Of a DNA stretch of 64,000 nucleotides, positions 23,676-34,932 are shown in pieces. Made by a program: the position numbers and the translations under genes. The notes beneath the pieces are model-generated. The model ran no database searches. It was not told the origin of the DNA and was given only the letters and a program-made list of their open reading frames with translations. The DNA comes from Pseudomonadota bacterium (lineage in GTDB: Bacteria > Pseudomonadota > Alphaproteobacteria > Rhizobiales > Rhizobiaceae), in assembly GCA_023457435.1 (NCBI GenBank), contig JAEWLS010000048.1, positions 62,001 through 126,000 on the forward strand, written 5' to 3'. Position 1 is the first letter of the stretch. Every line of letters starts with the position of its first letter.

Positions 23676-25320
23676 GGCGGACTTCGTCATCGTCGGAGCA
23701 GGGTCCGCCGGGTGCGCACTCGCCTACCGGCTGTCGGAAGATCCGAACAACAGCGTTGTCGTCATAGAATACGGCGGATCCGATTTCGGACCGCTCATCC
23801 AGATGCCATCGGCACTTTCGATCCCGATGAACATGGCTCGCTACGACTGGGGCTTCCAGTCGGAGCCGGAGCCGCATCTCGGCGGCCGCATTCTCGCAAC
23901 GCCGCGCGGCAAGGTCATCGGGGGGTCATCGTCGATCAACGGCATGGTGTATGTACGCGGCCATGCGCGCGACTTCGACCACTGGGCCGAGCAGGGTGCC
24001 GCAGGCTGGGCCTATGCGGATGTGCTGCCCTACTTCAAGCGCATGGAAAACGCACACGGCGGCGAAGCCGGCTGGCGCGGAACGGACGGTCCGCTGCACA
24101 TCCAGCGCGGCGCGCGCACGAATCCGCTCTACCGTGCCTTCATCGAGGCAGGCCGACAGGCCGGCTTCGAGACGACTGAGGACTATAATGGCGCCAAGCA
24201 AGAAGGCTTCGGCGACATGGAGCAGACGATTCACCGCGGCGTACGCTGGTCCGCAGCCAACGCCTACCTGCGGCCGGCGCTGAAGCGGAAGAACGTCCGC
24301 CTGATCCGTGCGCTCGCACGCAAGGTCGTGGTCGCCGACGGCCGCGCGACGGGTGTCGAAATCGAGGATCGTTCCGGCATCTCCACGGTTTCGGCGCGGC
24401 GCGAGGTGATCCTCGCTGCATCGTCGATCAACTCCCCTCGCCTGCTCATGCTCTCCGGCATCGGCCCGGCGCAGCATCTGCGCGACAAGGGCATCGAGGT
24501 GATAGCAGATCGACCGGGCGTCGGCGCCAATCTGCAGGATCACCTCGAGCTCTACGTGCAGCAGCGGGCGACGAAGCCACTGACGTTGAATTCTCAGCTC
24601 GGTCTGTTGTCAAAGGCGCGGATCGGCGCGCGCTGGCTGATGTTCGGCACCGGACTTGGCGCGACCAATCATTTCGAGGCCGCCGCGTTCGTCCGCTCGG
24701 CGGCAGGCGTCGAGTACCCGGACATACAATATCACTTCCTGCCGGCCGCGATCCGCTACGACGGAAAGACCGCGTTCAAGGGTCACGGCTTCCAGGCGCA
24801 TGTCGGCCCGATGCGCTCGAAGTCGCGCGGCTCGGTTACGCTGCGCTCACCGGACCCGGCCGACAAGCCGGTGATACGCTTCAATTACATGTCGCACGAA
24901 GACGACTTCCGCGACTTCCGGCACTGCATCCGCCTGACGCGCGAGATTTTCGGCCAGCAGGCGTTCGACGACTACCGCGGCGACGAGATCGCCCCAGGCA
25001 GCAACGTGCAGACCGACGCGGAACTCGACGATTATCTGCGCCAGCATGTCGAAAGCGCCTATCACCCTTGCGGCACCTGCCGAATGGGCCGCGCCGACGA
25101 TCGGACGGCAGTGGTGGATTCCGAATTGCGGGTCGTCGGGGTCGATGGCCTTCGTGTGGCCGACAGCTCGATCTTTCCGCGCGTGACCAACGGCAACCTC
25201 AACGGGCCGTCGATCATGACGGGGGAGAAGGCCTCGGATCACATCCTTGGGCGCACTCCGCTGTCGCGGTCCAATCTCGAACCCTGGATCAACCCGCGCT
25301 GGCGCGAGAGCGACCGCTAG
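23668..25320 (+). CDS. betA: Choline dehydrogenase
   Basis: A 550-residue GMC flavoprotein. The FAD-binding motif VIVGAGSAGC is at residues 7-16, the second signature MVYVRGHARDFDHW follows, and the C-terminal His block is YHPCGTCRMG. It oxidises choline to betaine aldehyde at the membrane, feeding electrons to the respiratory chain. The C-terminus (RTPLSRSNLEPWINPRW) is as in rhizobial BetA. ATG 23668 (MPEADFVIVGAGSAG) overlaps the previous stop by eight bases; ATG 23659 is an alternative. betB starts 12 bases after its stop. Confidence 0.96.
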   Translation: MPEADFVIVGAGSAGCALAYRLSEDPNNSVVVIEYGGSDFGPLIQMPSALSIPMNMARYDWGFQSEPEPHLGGRILATPRGKVIGGSSSINGMVYVRGHARDFDHWAEQGAAGWAYADVLPYFKRMENAHGGEAGWRGTDGPLHIQRGARTNPLYRAFIEAGRQAGFETTEDYNGAKQEGFGDMEQTIHRGVRWSAANAYLRPALKRKNVRLIRALARKVVVADGRATGVEIEDRSGISTVSARREVILAASSINSPRLLMLSGIGPAQHLRDKGIEVIADRPGVGANLQDHLELYVQQRATKPLTLNSQLGLLSKARIGARWLMFGTGLGATNHFEAAAFVRSAAGVEYPDIQYHFLPAAIRYDGKTAFKGHGFQAHVGPMRSKSRGSVTLRSPDPADKPVIRFNYMSHEDDFRDFRHCIRLTREIFGQQAFDDYRGDEIAPGSNVQTDAELDDYLRQHVESAYHPCGTCRMGRADDRTAVVDSELRVVGVDGLRVADSSIFPRVTNGNLNGPSIMTGEKASDHILGRTPLSRSNLEPWINPRWRESDR

Positions 25321-25332
25321 ACAGAGAACGCC

Positions 25333-26796
25333 ATGAACGCCCAGCCGAAAGCTTCCCACTTCATCGACGGACGCCATGTCGAGGATGTCTCGGGCGAACC
25401 CATCGACGTCATCTACCCCGCGACCGGGGAGACAATTGCCCGCGTACACGCGGCGACGCCTGCGGTTGTCGACCGGGCGGTCGAAGCCGCGCGCGCCGCC
25501 CAGCCCGCGTGGGCTCAACTGAAGCCAGTCGAACGCGGGCGCATCCTGCGCAAGGCGGCGGACTTGCTGCGCGAGCGGAACGAGTCGCTGTCGCGACTGG
25601 AGACCATGGACACCGGCAAACCCATCCAGGAGACGCGGGTTGCCGACGCCGCCTCGGCAGCCGACGCGCTTGAGTTCTTCGGCGGGGCGGTCGCGGCCTT
25701 CAACGGCGAATACGTCGATCTCGGAGGCGCGTTCGGCTACACGCGGCGCGAGGCGCTGGGGGTCTGTGTCGGCATCGGCGCGTGGAACTACCCGATCCAG
25801 GTCGCGGGATGGAAGTCGGCGCCCGCGCTGGCCATGGGCAACGCCATGGTCTTCAAGCCGTCCGAAAACACGCCCCTTTCCGCACTGGCGCTGGCCGAGA
25901 TCTTCATCGAGGCGGGACTACCGGCCGGCCTTTTCAACGTCGTGCAAGGAACACGCGAGGCCGGGGCGGCGCTGGTCTCGCACCCGGCGGTAGCGAAGGT
26001 TTCGCTGACCGGCTCCGTCGGCACCGGCAGGAAGGTGATGGGCCTCGCCGGATCGCTGATGAAGCATGCGACGATGGAGCTCGGCGGAAAGTCACCGCTC
26101 GTGGTCTTCGACGATGCCGACGTGGACAACGCGGTCTCCGGCGCCATGCTGGGCAATTTCTATTCAGCTGGCCAGGTTTGCTCCAACGGAACGCGCGTCT
26201 TCGTGCAGAAGGGCATCCGACAGCGCTTCCTGGAGCGGCTTGTAGAGCGCACAAAGCGAATCCGCCTGGGCGATCCACTGGACGGCGACACCCAGATGGG
26301 ACCGCTTATCTCGCGCGCCCAGCACGATAAGGTTCTGGGCTACATCGCGGCCGGCAAGCAGGAAGGGGCGAGCCTGATTGTCGGCGGCGGCGTTCCGCGG
26401 CTGCAGGGGCTGGAGAGCGGGTTCTTTGTCGAGCCGACCGTGTTCGGTGACGTCACCGACGGCATGACCATCGCGCGCGAGGAGATCTTCGGGCCGGTGA
26501 TGAGCGTGCTTTCGTTCGACGACGAGGAGGAGGTCATCGCGCGCGCCAACGACACGGAATTCGGCCTCGCCGCGGGCGTGTTCACCGCCGACATCGCACG
26601 CGCGCACCGGGTGATCGCCGAACTGCGGGCCGGTACGTGCTGGATCAACACGTACAATCTGACGCCGGTCGAGCTCCCGTTTGGCGGGGTCAAGGCCTCC
26701 GGCATCGGCCGCGAAAACGCCCTTGCGGCGCTATCGCATTACTCGCAGCTCAAGTCGGTCTACGTGGAGACCGGCAGCGTCCAGAGCCCTTACTGA
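25333..26796 (+). CDS. betB: Betaine-aldehyde dehydrogenase
   Basis: A 487-residue NAD-dependent aldehyde dehydrogenase. Glu249 in MELGGKS and catalytic Cys283 in SAGQVCSNGTRV are visible; GKVSLTGSVGTG is the coenzyme motif. It oxidises betaine aldehyde to glycine betaine, the osmoprotectant. Length and position after betA fit BetB. It completes the pathway in the cytoplasm and is the last gene of the operon. Confidence 0.96.
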   Translation: MNAQPKASHFIDGRHVEDVSGEPIDVIYPATGETIARVHAATPAVVDRAVEAARAAQPAWAQLKPVERGRILRKAADLLRERNESLSRLETMDTGKPIQETRVADAASAADALEFFGGAVAAFNGEYVDLGGAFGYTRREALGVCVGIGAWNYPIQVAGWKSAPALAMGNAMVFKPSENTPLSALALAEIFIEAGLPAGLFNVVQGTREAGAALVSHPAVAKVSLTGSVGTGRKVMGLAGSLMKHATMELGGKSPLVVFDDADVDNAVSGAMLGNFYSAGQVCSNGTRVFVQKGIRQRFLERLVERTKRIRLGDPLDGDTQMGPLISRAQHDKVLGYIAAGKQEGASLIVGGGVPRLQGLESGFFVEPTVFGDVTDGMTIAREEIFGPVMSVLSFDDEEEVIARANDTEFGLAAGVFTADIARAHRVIAELRAGTCWINTYNLTPVELPFGGVKASGIGRENALAALSHYSQLKSVYVETGSVQSPY

Positions 26797-26882
26797 ACCC
26801 GTTGTCACGGCAGGCGACAATGCGTCCATTCGGCGCTTGCGGCTGCCCGATGCCGACGCTATAAGCCCGGCCTGTTCAGTTT

Positions 26883-26959
26883 CGGAGTGTAGCGCAGCCT
26901 GGTAGCGCACATCGTTCGGGACGATGGGGTCGCAGGTTCAAATCCTGCCACTCCGACCA
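26883..26959 (+). tRNA. tRNA-Pro (anticodon CGG)
   Basis: A 77-nt cloverleaf with acceptor stem CGGAGTG/CACTCCG, D-loop AGCCTGGTAGCGC, anticodon stem CATCG/CGATG with loop TTCGGGA giving anticodon CGG at 26917-26919, T-loop GTTCAAATC and encoded CCA. It reads proline codon CCG. It starts 86 bases after the betB stop. Confidence 0.95.
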
Positions 26960-26987
26960 ACTGGACCCGCGCTTCTCCCGAAGGCGC

Positions 26988-28631
<1,644 letters not shown>

Positions 28632-28633
28632 CG

Positions 28634-30538
28634 TCAGTTTCCGCTTTTCCCAAGAATCGTGACCGAACGCGCGGCGACAACAATTGCTCCGTCGTCGCGA
28701 CGCCGCGCCGCGGCACTCGCCGCTTCCAGCGCCCAGCCGGTCCCGGCTATGGAGAACGCGCATTCGTCGCGGCCGCCGTTCATGAGCACGGCGACGGCCG
28801 CTCCCTGCCCCGCCAGCATCATGGCCAACGCCCTGCCGTCGGCTGTTTCCCAGTCGGACACCTGCATTGCGCTGCCGTCCGGCCGCAACCACGACACGCT
28901 GCTGTCGGTCAAGAAGGCCGTATCCAAAAGCACGGCGTACTCGCGCCGCATCGCGGCGAGCTGTCCGACGAAGGCCACAAGCTCGCGATCGCGGCCAGTC
29001 CAGTCGAGCCAGGTGATGGCGTTGTCCTGCGCGTAGGCATTGTTGTTACCACGCTGCGTGCGGCCGAATTCGTCTCCGGCGGTGAGCAACAGCGCGCCGC
29101 GCGAGACGAACAGCGTGGCGAGAAGCGCGCGCACGTCGCGCTGGCGCGCGGCGGCCACGGGGGTGTCGTCGCTGTCGCCCTCGGCGCCATTGTTCCATGA
29201 CAGGTTGTGGTCGTGCCCGTCGCGGTTGTCTTCGCCATTGGCGTGGTTGTGCTTGCGCTCGTAGGAAACCAGGTCGCGAAGGGTCATTCCGTCATGCGCG
29301 GCCAGGAAGTTCACGCTGCGCGTCGCCGGGCCGTCGAACACGTCGGACGAACCGGCAAGCTTGGTCGCGAGCGCGCCGATCATTCCGGATTCGCCGCGCC
29401 AGAAGCGGCGAACATCATCGCGGTAGCGGTCATTCCACTCGAGATAGTGAGGCGGGAAATGCCCGAGCTGGTAGCCGCCAGGGCCGATATCCCATGGTTC
29501 GGCGATCAGCACGCGATCCGACAGGTCGGGATCTGCGGCGATTTCCGCCAACAGGCCGTCGGTGGCGAACCCTTCTGCCCCGCGCCCGAGAACCGGCGCG
29601 AGATCGAAGCGGAATCCGTCGACGCCGGCGTGGCGCACGAAATGCCGCAGCGTGTCCAATACAAGCCGACGCACCGCGGGATGCGAGCAATCCAGCGTAT
29701 TGCCGGTCCCCGTGTCGTTCACCAGCGACCCGTCCGGTGCATGGCGATAGTAGGCGCGACTGTCGAGGCCGCGCAGCGACACTGTGGGGCCTTCGATGTC
29801 GCTCTCGGCAGTGTGGTTGAAGACGAGGTCGAGGATGACGCCGATATCGGCAGCATGCAGCGCCGCGACCGTGTGGCGCAGCTCCGCGATGCCGGCTGGC
29901 GCGAGGCGCGGATCGAGCGCCATGAAGGAGACCGGGTTGTATCCCCAGGCATTGCGCAGCCCCAGCGGTGGCAGATGGCGCTCGTCGAGCGTGGCGGTGA
30001 TCGGCATCAGTTCGACCGCATCGACGCCGAGGCGCTGCAGATGGTCGAGCACGGACGGATAAGCGAGCGCCGCAAGGGTGCCGCGCTGCTCCTCCGGCAC
30101 ATCCGGGTGCAGCCGCGTGAAGGCGCGCACAGAGAGCTCGTAGATGAAGCCGCCGGACCGCCAGACTGGCGGTCTCGGCGGCACCAAGGTCAGCGCGGCC
30201 GGAACAACAGCCTTCGGCATCATCGGCGCGGTGTCGACCTGCTGCCAGCGCGGCGCCGCCATCAAGGCGTTGTAACGGTAGGGGTGGTCGATCGCGACGG
30301 CGTAGGGGTCCATCAACAGCTTGCCCGGATCGAACCAGAGGCCACGCCGAGGGTCGTAAGGACCGTCGGCGCGCAGCCCGTAGCGCACACCCGCCGCAAG
30401 CCCCGGCACGACGCCGGAGAAGACGTCGGCCTCGCCGCGCGTCAGCTCATGCCGCGCGCTTTCCCGCCAGGGCTGTTCGTCGTCGAAGACCGAAACCCAG
30501 ATTCGCTCGGCCGCCGACGACCATACCGAGAACCGCAC
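28634..30538 (-). CDS. glgX: Glycogen debranching enzyme
   Basis: A 634-residue GlgX: GH13 barrel with catalytic Asp in GFRFDLAPVLG, Glu in LIAEPWDIG and Asp in LAAHDGMTL. It removes short branches from the phosphorylase limit dextrin. The first usable conventional start is GTG 30538, but the homologous N-terminus (SHAPKLGAEVAADGVRF) continues upstream to the end of pgm without ATG, GTG or TTG. A CTG at 30583, overlapping the pgm stop TGA as CTGA, would add 15 residues and fits the family start. It overlaps neighbours closely and lies between pgm and the alpha-glucosidase gene. Confidence 0.92.
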   Translation of the reverse strand: MRFSVWSSAAERIWVSVFDDEQPWRESARHELTRGEADVFSGVVPGLAAGVRYGLRADGPYDPRRGLWFDPGKLLMDPYAVAIDHPYRYNALMAAPRWQQVDTAPMMPKAVVPAALTLVPPRPPVWRSGGFIYELSVRAFTRLHPDVPEEQRGTLAALAYPSVLDHLQRLGVDAVELMPITATLDERHLPPLGLRNAWGYNPVSFMALDPRLAPAGIAELRHTVAALHAADIGVILDLVFNHTAESDIEGPTVSLRGLDSRAYYRHAPDGSLVNDTGTGNTLDCSHPAVRRLVLDTLRHFVRHAGVDGFRFDLAPVLGRGAEGFATDGLLAEIAADPDLSDRVLIAEPWDIGPGGYQLGHFPPHYLEWNDRYRDDVRRFWRGESGMIGALATKLAGSSDVFDGPATRSVNFLAAHDGMTLRDLVSYERKHNHANGEDNRDGHDHNLSWNNGAEGDSDDTPVAAARQRDVRALLATLFVSRGALLLTAGDEFGRTQRGNNNAYAQDNAITWLDWTGRDRELVAFVGQLAAMRREYAVLLDTAFLTDSSVSWLRPDGSAMQVSDWETADGRALAMMLAGQGAAVAVLMNGGRDECAFSIAGTGWALEAASAAARRRDDGAIVVAARSVTILGKSGN

Positions 30539-30579
30539 GCCGTCGGCTGCGACCTCGGCGCCAAGTTTGGGCGCGTGGC

Positions 30580-32208
30580 TCAGGTGATCACGCTCGGCTT
30601 GTCGCGGCCGGTTCGCTGGGCGATCCCGGCAATCTCGTCGGCGGCGCGGATGAGGTCGGCAACGGCGGCCTGCGTCTCGATGCCGTGACGGGCGGGATCA
30701 GGCTCATACCTCTCGATGTAGACGCGCAGCGTGGCGCCCGAGGTGCCTGTCCCCGAAAGGCGGAAGACGACGCGGGAGCCGCCCTGGAAAAGGACGCGGA
30801 TGCCCTGGTTCCTCGATACCGATCCATCGACCGGATCGTGGTAGGCGAAGTCATCTGCCGCCTCTACTGCCATGCCGGCGAACTTCAGACCGGGAAGAAC
30901 GGTGAGCTTGCTGCGAAGATCAGCCATAAGCCCGTTCGCCGCGTCGCTCTCGACTTCCTCGTAGTCGTGCCGCGTGTAGTAGTTGCGGCCGTATTCCCGC
31001 CAGTGGGCGGTGACGATGTCCTTGACGCTCTGCTTTCGCGCGGCAAGCACGTTCAGCCAGAGGAGTACAGCCCACAGACCATCCTTCTCGCGCACATGGT
31101 CGGAGCCGGTGCCGGCACTTTCCTCGCCGCAGATCGTCGCCATGCCCGCGTCGAGCAGATTGCCGAAGAACTTCCAGCCCGTCGGCGTCTCGTACATGCC
31201 GACGCCAAGCCTTTCGGCAACGCGATCGGCCGCGGCGCTCGTCGGCATGGACCGCGCAATGCCCTTCAGACCCGCGGCGTAGCCGGGCGCCAGATGCGCG
31301 TTGGCGGCGAGCATCGCCAGGGAATCGGACGGCGTAACGAAGATGCCCTTGCCGATGATGAGGTTGCGGTCGCCGTCGCCATCCGACGCCGCGCCGAAAT
31401 CGGGAGCGTCGGCCGACATCATCAGGTCGTAGAGTTCCTTGGCGTGGACCAGGTTCGGGTCGGGATGATGCCCGCCGAAATCCTCGAGCGGCGTCGCGTT
31501 GCGGGCGGTTCCCGCCGGAGCGCCTAGCCTGTTCTCCAGGATTTCCCTGGCGTAGGGACCGGTCACAGCGTGCATCGCATCGAACACCATGCGGAAGCCG
31601 GCCGCGAACGTCGCCCGAATCGCGGCAAAGTCGAACAACGTCTCCATGAGCGCTGCATAGTCGGCGACCGGATCGATGACCTCGACCGCCATGCCGCCGA
31701 CCTGCTGCATGCCGATGCGGTCGAGCGCGATGTCGGGCGTGTCGAGCGTCCGGTAGCGGTCGATGACCTTGGAGCGGGCAAACACCGCTTCGGTGACCTT
31801 CTCCGGCGCCGGACCGCCATTTCCGATATTGTACTTGATACCGAAATCCTCGTGCGGTCCGCCGGGATTGTGGCTAGCCGACAGAACCAGGCCGCCGAAG
31901 GCCTTGTACTTGCGGATCACGTGCGAGGCGGCGGGCGTCGAGAGAATCCCACCCTGCCCCACGATCACCTTTCCGAAGCCGTTGGCAGCGGCCATGCGGA
32001 TGGCCTTCTGGATCACCTCGCGGTTGTAGAAACGGCCGTCCCCGCCGATCACCAGCGTTTCGCCGGCGAAGCCTTCCAGCGAGTCGAATACCGACTGGAT
32101 GAAATTCTCGACGTAATGCGGCTGCTGGAAATGCGGCACCTTTTTGCGCAGGCCGGATGTGCCCGGCTTCTGGTCTGAAAAGGGTTTGGTGGCGACCGTC
32201 ACGACCAT
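30580..32208 (-). CDS. pgm: Phosphoglucomutase
   Basis: A 542-residue alpha-D-phosphohexomutase. The phosphoserine motif is SASHNPGG (Ser112) and the metal-binding loop is SDGDGDRN; the sugar-binding loop is GEESAGTGSD. It interconverts glucose-1-phosphate and glucose-6-phosphate, linking glycogen to central metabolism, and is needed for surface polysaccharides in Agrobacterium (pscA/exoC). It starts four bases after the glgA stop. ATG 32208 is used; GTG 32202 is possible. Confidence 0.96.
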   Translation of the reverse strand: MVVTVATKPFSDQKPGTSGLRKKVPHFQQPHYVENFIQSVFDSLEGFAGETLVIGGDGRFYNREVIQKAIRMAAANGFGKVIVGQGGILSTPAASHVIRKYKAFGGLVLSASHNPGGPHEDFGIKYNIGNGGPAPEKVTEAVFARSKVIDRYRTLDTPDIALDRIGMQQVGGMAVEVIDPVADYAALMETLFDFAAIRATFAAGFRMVFDAMHAVTGPYAREILENRLGAPAGTARNATPLEDFGGHHPDPNLVHAKELYDLMMSADAPDFGAASDGDGDRNLIIGKGIFVTPSDSLAMLAANAHLAPGYAAGLKGIARSMPTSAAADRVAERLGVGMYETPTGWKFFGNLLDAGMATICGEESAGTGSDHVREKDGLWAVLLWLNVLAARKQSVKDIVTAHWREYGRNYYTRHDYEEVESDAANGLMADLRSKLTVLPGLKFAGMAVEAADDFAYHDPVDGSVSRNQGIRVLFQGGSRVVFRLSGTGTSGATLRVYIERYEPDPARHGIETQAAVADLIRAADEIAGIAQRTGRDKPSVIT

Positions 32209-32212
32209 GGGC

Positions 32213-33652
32213 TCATTCCACTCTCGTCAGCAGTGTCTCATAGAGCGAAGCATACTTTCTGGCGCTGCGCGCCCACGACACGTCGCAGCGCATGCCCTGC
32301 TTCTGCATTGCGGTCCAGGCGGCACGGTCGGCATGCAGCGCCGTCAGCCGTCGGCATGCCTCGACCAGAGCATCGGCGCTGTCGGGCGCGAACACGATGC
32401 CGGTCGCCACGCCCATGCCGAGCGCCGCCTCGTTGGCATCGACGACCGTGTCGGCAAGACCGCCGGTGCGGGCGACGACCGGAACGCAGCCATAGCGCAA
32501 GCCATAGAGCTGCGTGAGGCCGCAGGGTTCGAAACGGGACGGGATGAGGATCGCGTCGCAGCCCCCCTGCATCAGGTGCGACAGCTCCTCGTCATAGCCG
32601 ATGACGACGCCGGCACGGCCGCGATGGCGCGCCGCGGCGGCCAGCAGCGCGCCCTCGAGCGCAGTGTCGCCCGAGCCGAGCACTGCAAGCCGCACGCCGG
32701 CGGCAATCAGCCGGTCGAAATCGGCAGCGAGGATGTCCATGCCCTTCTGCCAGGTCAGCCGGCTGACGACGCAGGCGAGCGGTCCATTCGTCTCGGCGAT
32801 GCCGAAGCGCTCCTCTACCGCGCGCCGATTGGCATCGCGCGCCTTCAAAGTGCGCGCCGAGAAGCGGGCGGCGAGCGATGCGTCCGTCTCGGGGTTCCAT
32901 ACCTCGGTATCGATGCCGTTGAGGACGCCGTGAAGGTCGCCCGCGCGCAGGTTCAACAGGCCGTCCAGACCCATGCCGAAGGCGGGCGTGCGGATCTCCT
33001 GCGCATAGGTCGGGCTGACCGTGGTGATGGCACTGGCCGCCTGAAGCCCGGCCTTGAGGAAGCCGACGCCGCCGTAATATTCGACGCCGTCGAGGCTCAT
33101 CGCCTCCGCCGGCAGGCCGAGCTCCGGGAAGATCGACGCGGCGTACTGGCCCTGAAAGGCGAGGTTGTGAACGGTCATGGCGCTGGGCGTGGAGGCCGCG
33201 GGGCCGTAGCGCATATAGGCAGGAGCCATGCCGCCTTGCCAGTCGTGCGCGTGCACGATGTCCGGCTTCCAGCCGGGCAGGATGCCCGCGGCAAGCTCGG
33301 CGCCAACCTTGCCGAGTGCGGCGAAGCGGCGCCAGTTGTCGGGCCAGTCGCCGCCGCCGGAGCCGTATGGCCCGCCCGGCCGCTCGTAGAGATGCGGGGC
33401 GTCGACGGCATATAAACGAAGGCCGGCGGCCTCGAACTCGACCAGCATCGCCGGACCGCCGAACAGATCGGCGAACTCGTGAAGCTTCTTCCTGCGCTTC
33501 GACGCGGCGAGCACCGAGGGGTAGCCCGGCAGCAAGGTTCGCATCTCAACGCCAAGCGGCGCCATGGCCGAGGGCAGCGCTCCGACGACATCGGCAAGCC
33601 CGCCGGTCTTCACCAGCGGGGCTGCTTCCGAGGCGACGGAGAGAACCTTCAT
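32213..33652 (-). CDS. glgA: Glycogen synthase (ADP-glucose)
   Basis: A 479-residue GT5 glycogen synthase. The ADP-glucose-binding motif KTGGLADV is at residues 15-22 at the N-terminus and the C-terminal domain has the GSRFEPCGL-like segment (SRFEPCGLTQLYGLRYG). It extends alpha-1,4 glucan chains using ADP-glucose. Length and motifs are standard. It starts seven bases after the glgC stop; all glg genes are closely spaced. Confidence 0.97.
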   Translation of the reverse strand: MKVLSVASEAAPLVKTGGLADVVGALPSAMAPLGVEMRTLLPGYPSVLAASKRRKKLHEFADLFGGPAMLVEFEAAGLRLYAVDAPHLYERPGGPYGSGGGDWPDNWRRFAALGKVGAELAAGILPGWKPDIVHAHDWQGGMAPAYMRYGPAASTPSAMTVHNLAFQGQYAASIFPELGLPAEAMSLDGVEYYGGVGFLKAGLQAASAITTVSPTYAQEIRTPAFGMGLDGLLNLRAGDLHGVLNGIDTEVWNPETDASLAARFSARTLKARDANRRAVEERFGIAETNGPLACVVSRLTWQKGMDILAADFDRLIAAGVRLAVLGSGDTALEGALLAAAARHRGRAGVVIGYDEELSHLMQGGCDAILIPSRFEPCGLTQLYGLRYGCVPVVARTGGLADTVVDANEAALGMGVATGIVFAPDSADALVEACRRLTALHADRAAWTAMQKQGMRCDVSWARSARKYASLYETLLTRVE

Positions 33653-33659
33653 CTGGCGA

Positions 33660-34922
33660 TCAGCCGCCGAGACGGTCGATCATCGACTGGGTTATCAGCA
33701 CGATGCCATTGTCGCTGACGCGGAAACGTTGTGCATCGAGGGCCGGATCGAACCCAACGGAGAGGCCTTCCGGTATTTTCACTCCGCGATCGATGACGAC
33801 GCGGCGCAGCGTGGCGTTTCGGCCGATATGGCAGTCGGGCAGCACGACGGCTTCCTCTAGCGACGAGAACGAGTTCACCCGAACGCCGGTGAAAAGCAGG
33901 CTCTTGCGCAACGACGCACCTGAGATGATGCAGTCGCCCGCGACAAGCGATGAAACGGCCGAGCCGCGGCGGCCCTCCTGGTCGTGCACGAACTTCGCCG
34001 GAGGCTTGATCTCGGCGTAGGTCCAGATCGGCCACTCGCGGTCGTAGATGTCGAGCTGCGGGGTGATGTCGGTAAGGTCTATGTTGGCTTCCCAATAGGC
34101 ATCGACGGTGCCGACGTCGCGCCAGTATGCCTCGCCCTCGAAGGTCGAGCGAACGCAGGACTTCGAGAAGTAGTGCGCCTGGGCGTGACCGTTGGCGACG
34201 ATGTAGGGGATGATGTCCTTTCCGAAGTCGCGATTCGAGCCCTGGGTCGAAGCGTCGCGGCGCAGTTGGTCCATCAGGAAGCGGGTCTGGAAGACATAAA
34301 TGCCCATCGAGGCCAGCGCAGTGTCGGGCCGGCCCGGAATCGACGGCGGATCCTTGGGCTTCTCGACGAAGGCCGTGATGCGGTTGGTTTCGTCGACATG
34401 CATGACGCCGAAGCCCGTCGCCTCCATGCGCGGCACCTCGAGGCAGCCCACGGTGACATCGGCGCCGGTGTCCACGTGCTCGCGGAGCATGAGCTCGTAG
34501 TCCATCTTGTAGACGTGATCTCCGGCTAGGATGATCATGTACTCGACGCCGTAATCCTCGATGATGTCGATGTTCTGGAACACTGCGTCGGCAGTGCCTT
34601 CATACCATTGTGTCTCCGATACGCGCTGACTCGCCGGCAGGATGTCGAAGCTTTCGTTTCGCTCGGGGCGGAAGAAGTTCCAGCCGCGCTGGAGATGGCG
34701 GATCAGCGAATGCGCCTTGTACTGGGTCGCCACGCCGATGCGGCGGATGCCCGAATTCAGCGCGTTCGACAGCGCGAAGTCGATGATGCGCGTCTTGCCG
34801 CCGAAATATACCGCAGGCTTGGCGCGGCTGTCGGTCAGCTCGGCCAGCCGGCTGCCGCGGCCGCCCGCGAGCACATAGGCCATCGCGTCGCGCGAAAGCG
34901 GCTGCGTCCTGTTGAGTGCCAT
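33660..34922 (-). CDS. glgC: Glucose-1-phosphate adenylyltransferase
   Basis: A 420-residue ADP-glucose pyrophosphorylase, the regulated first step of glycogen synthesis. The nucleotide-binding loop LAGGRGSRL is near residue 18, with AKPAVYFGGKTRIIDFALSN and later a left-handed beta-helix domain (C-terminal 120 residues). It belongs to the bacterial type activated by fructose-6-phosphate or pyruvate, by family. ATG 34922 has GAGGAGGGG upstream and lies ten bases after the glgB stop. Confidence 0.97.
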   Translation of the reverse strand: MALNRTQPLSRDAMAYVLAGGRGSRLAELTDSRAKPAVYFGGKTRIIDFALSNALNSGIRRIGVATQYKAHSLIRHLQRGWNFFRPERNESFDILPASQRVSETQWYEGTADAVFQNIDIIEDYGVEYMIILAGDHVYKMDYELMLREHVDTGADVTVGCLEVPRMEATGFGVMHVDETNRITAFVEKPKDPPSIPGRPDTALASMGIYVFQTRFLMDQLRRDASTQGSNRDFGKDIIPYIVANGHAQAHYFSKSCVRSTFEGEAYWRDVGTVDAYWEANIDLTDITPQLDIYDREWPIWTYAEIKPPAKFVHDQEGRRGSAVSSLVAGDCIISGASLRKSLLFTGVRVNSFSSLEEAVVLPDCHIGRNATLRRVVIDRGVKIPEGLSVGFDPALDAQRFRVSDNGIVLITQSMIDRLGG

Positions 34923-34932
34923 CTTCCCCTCC

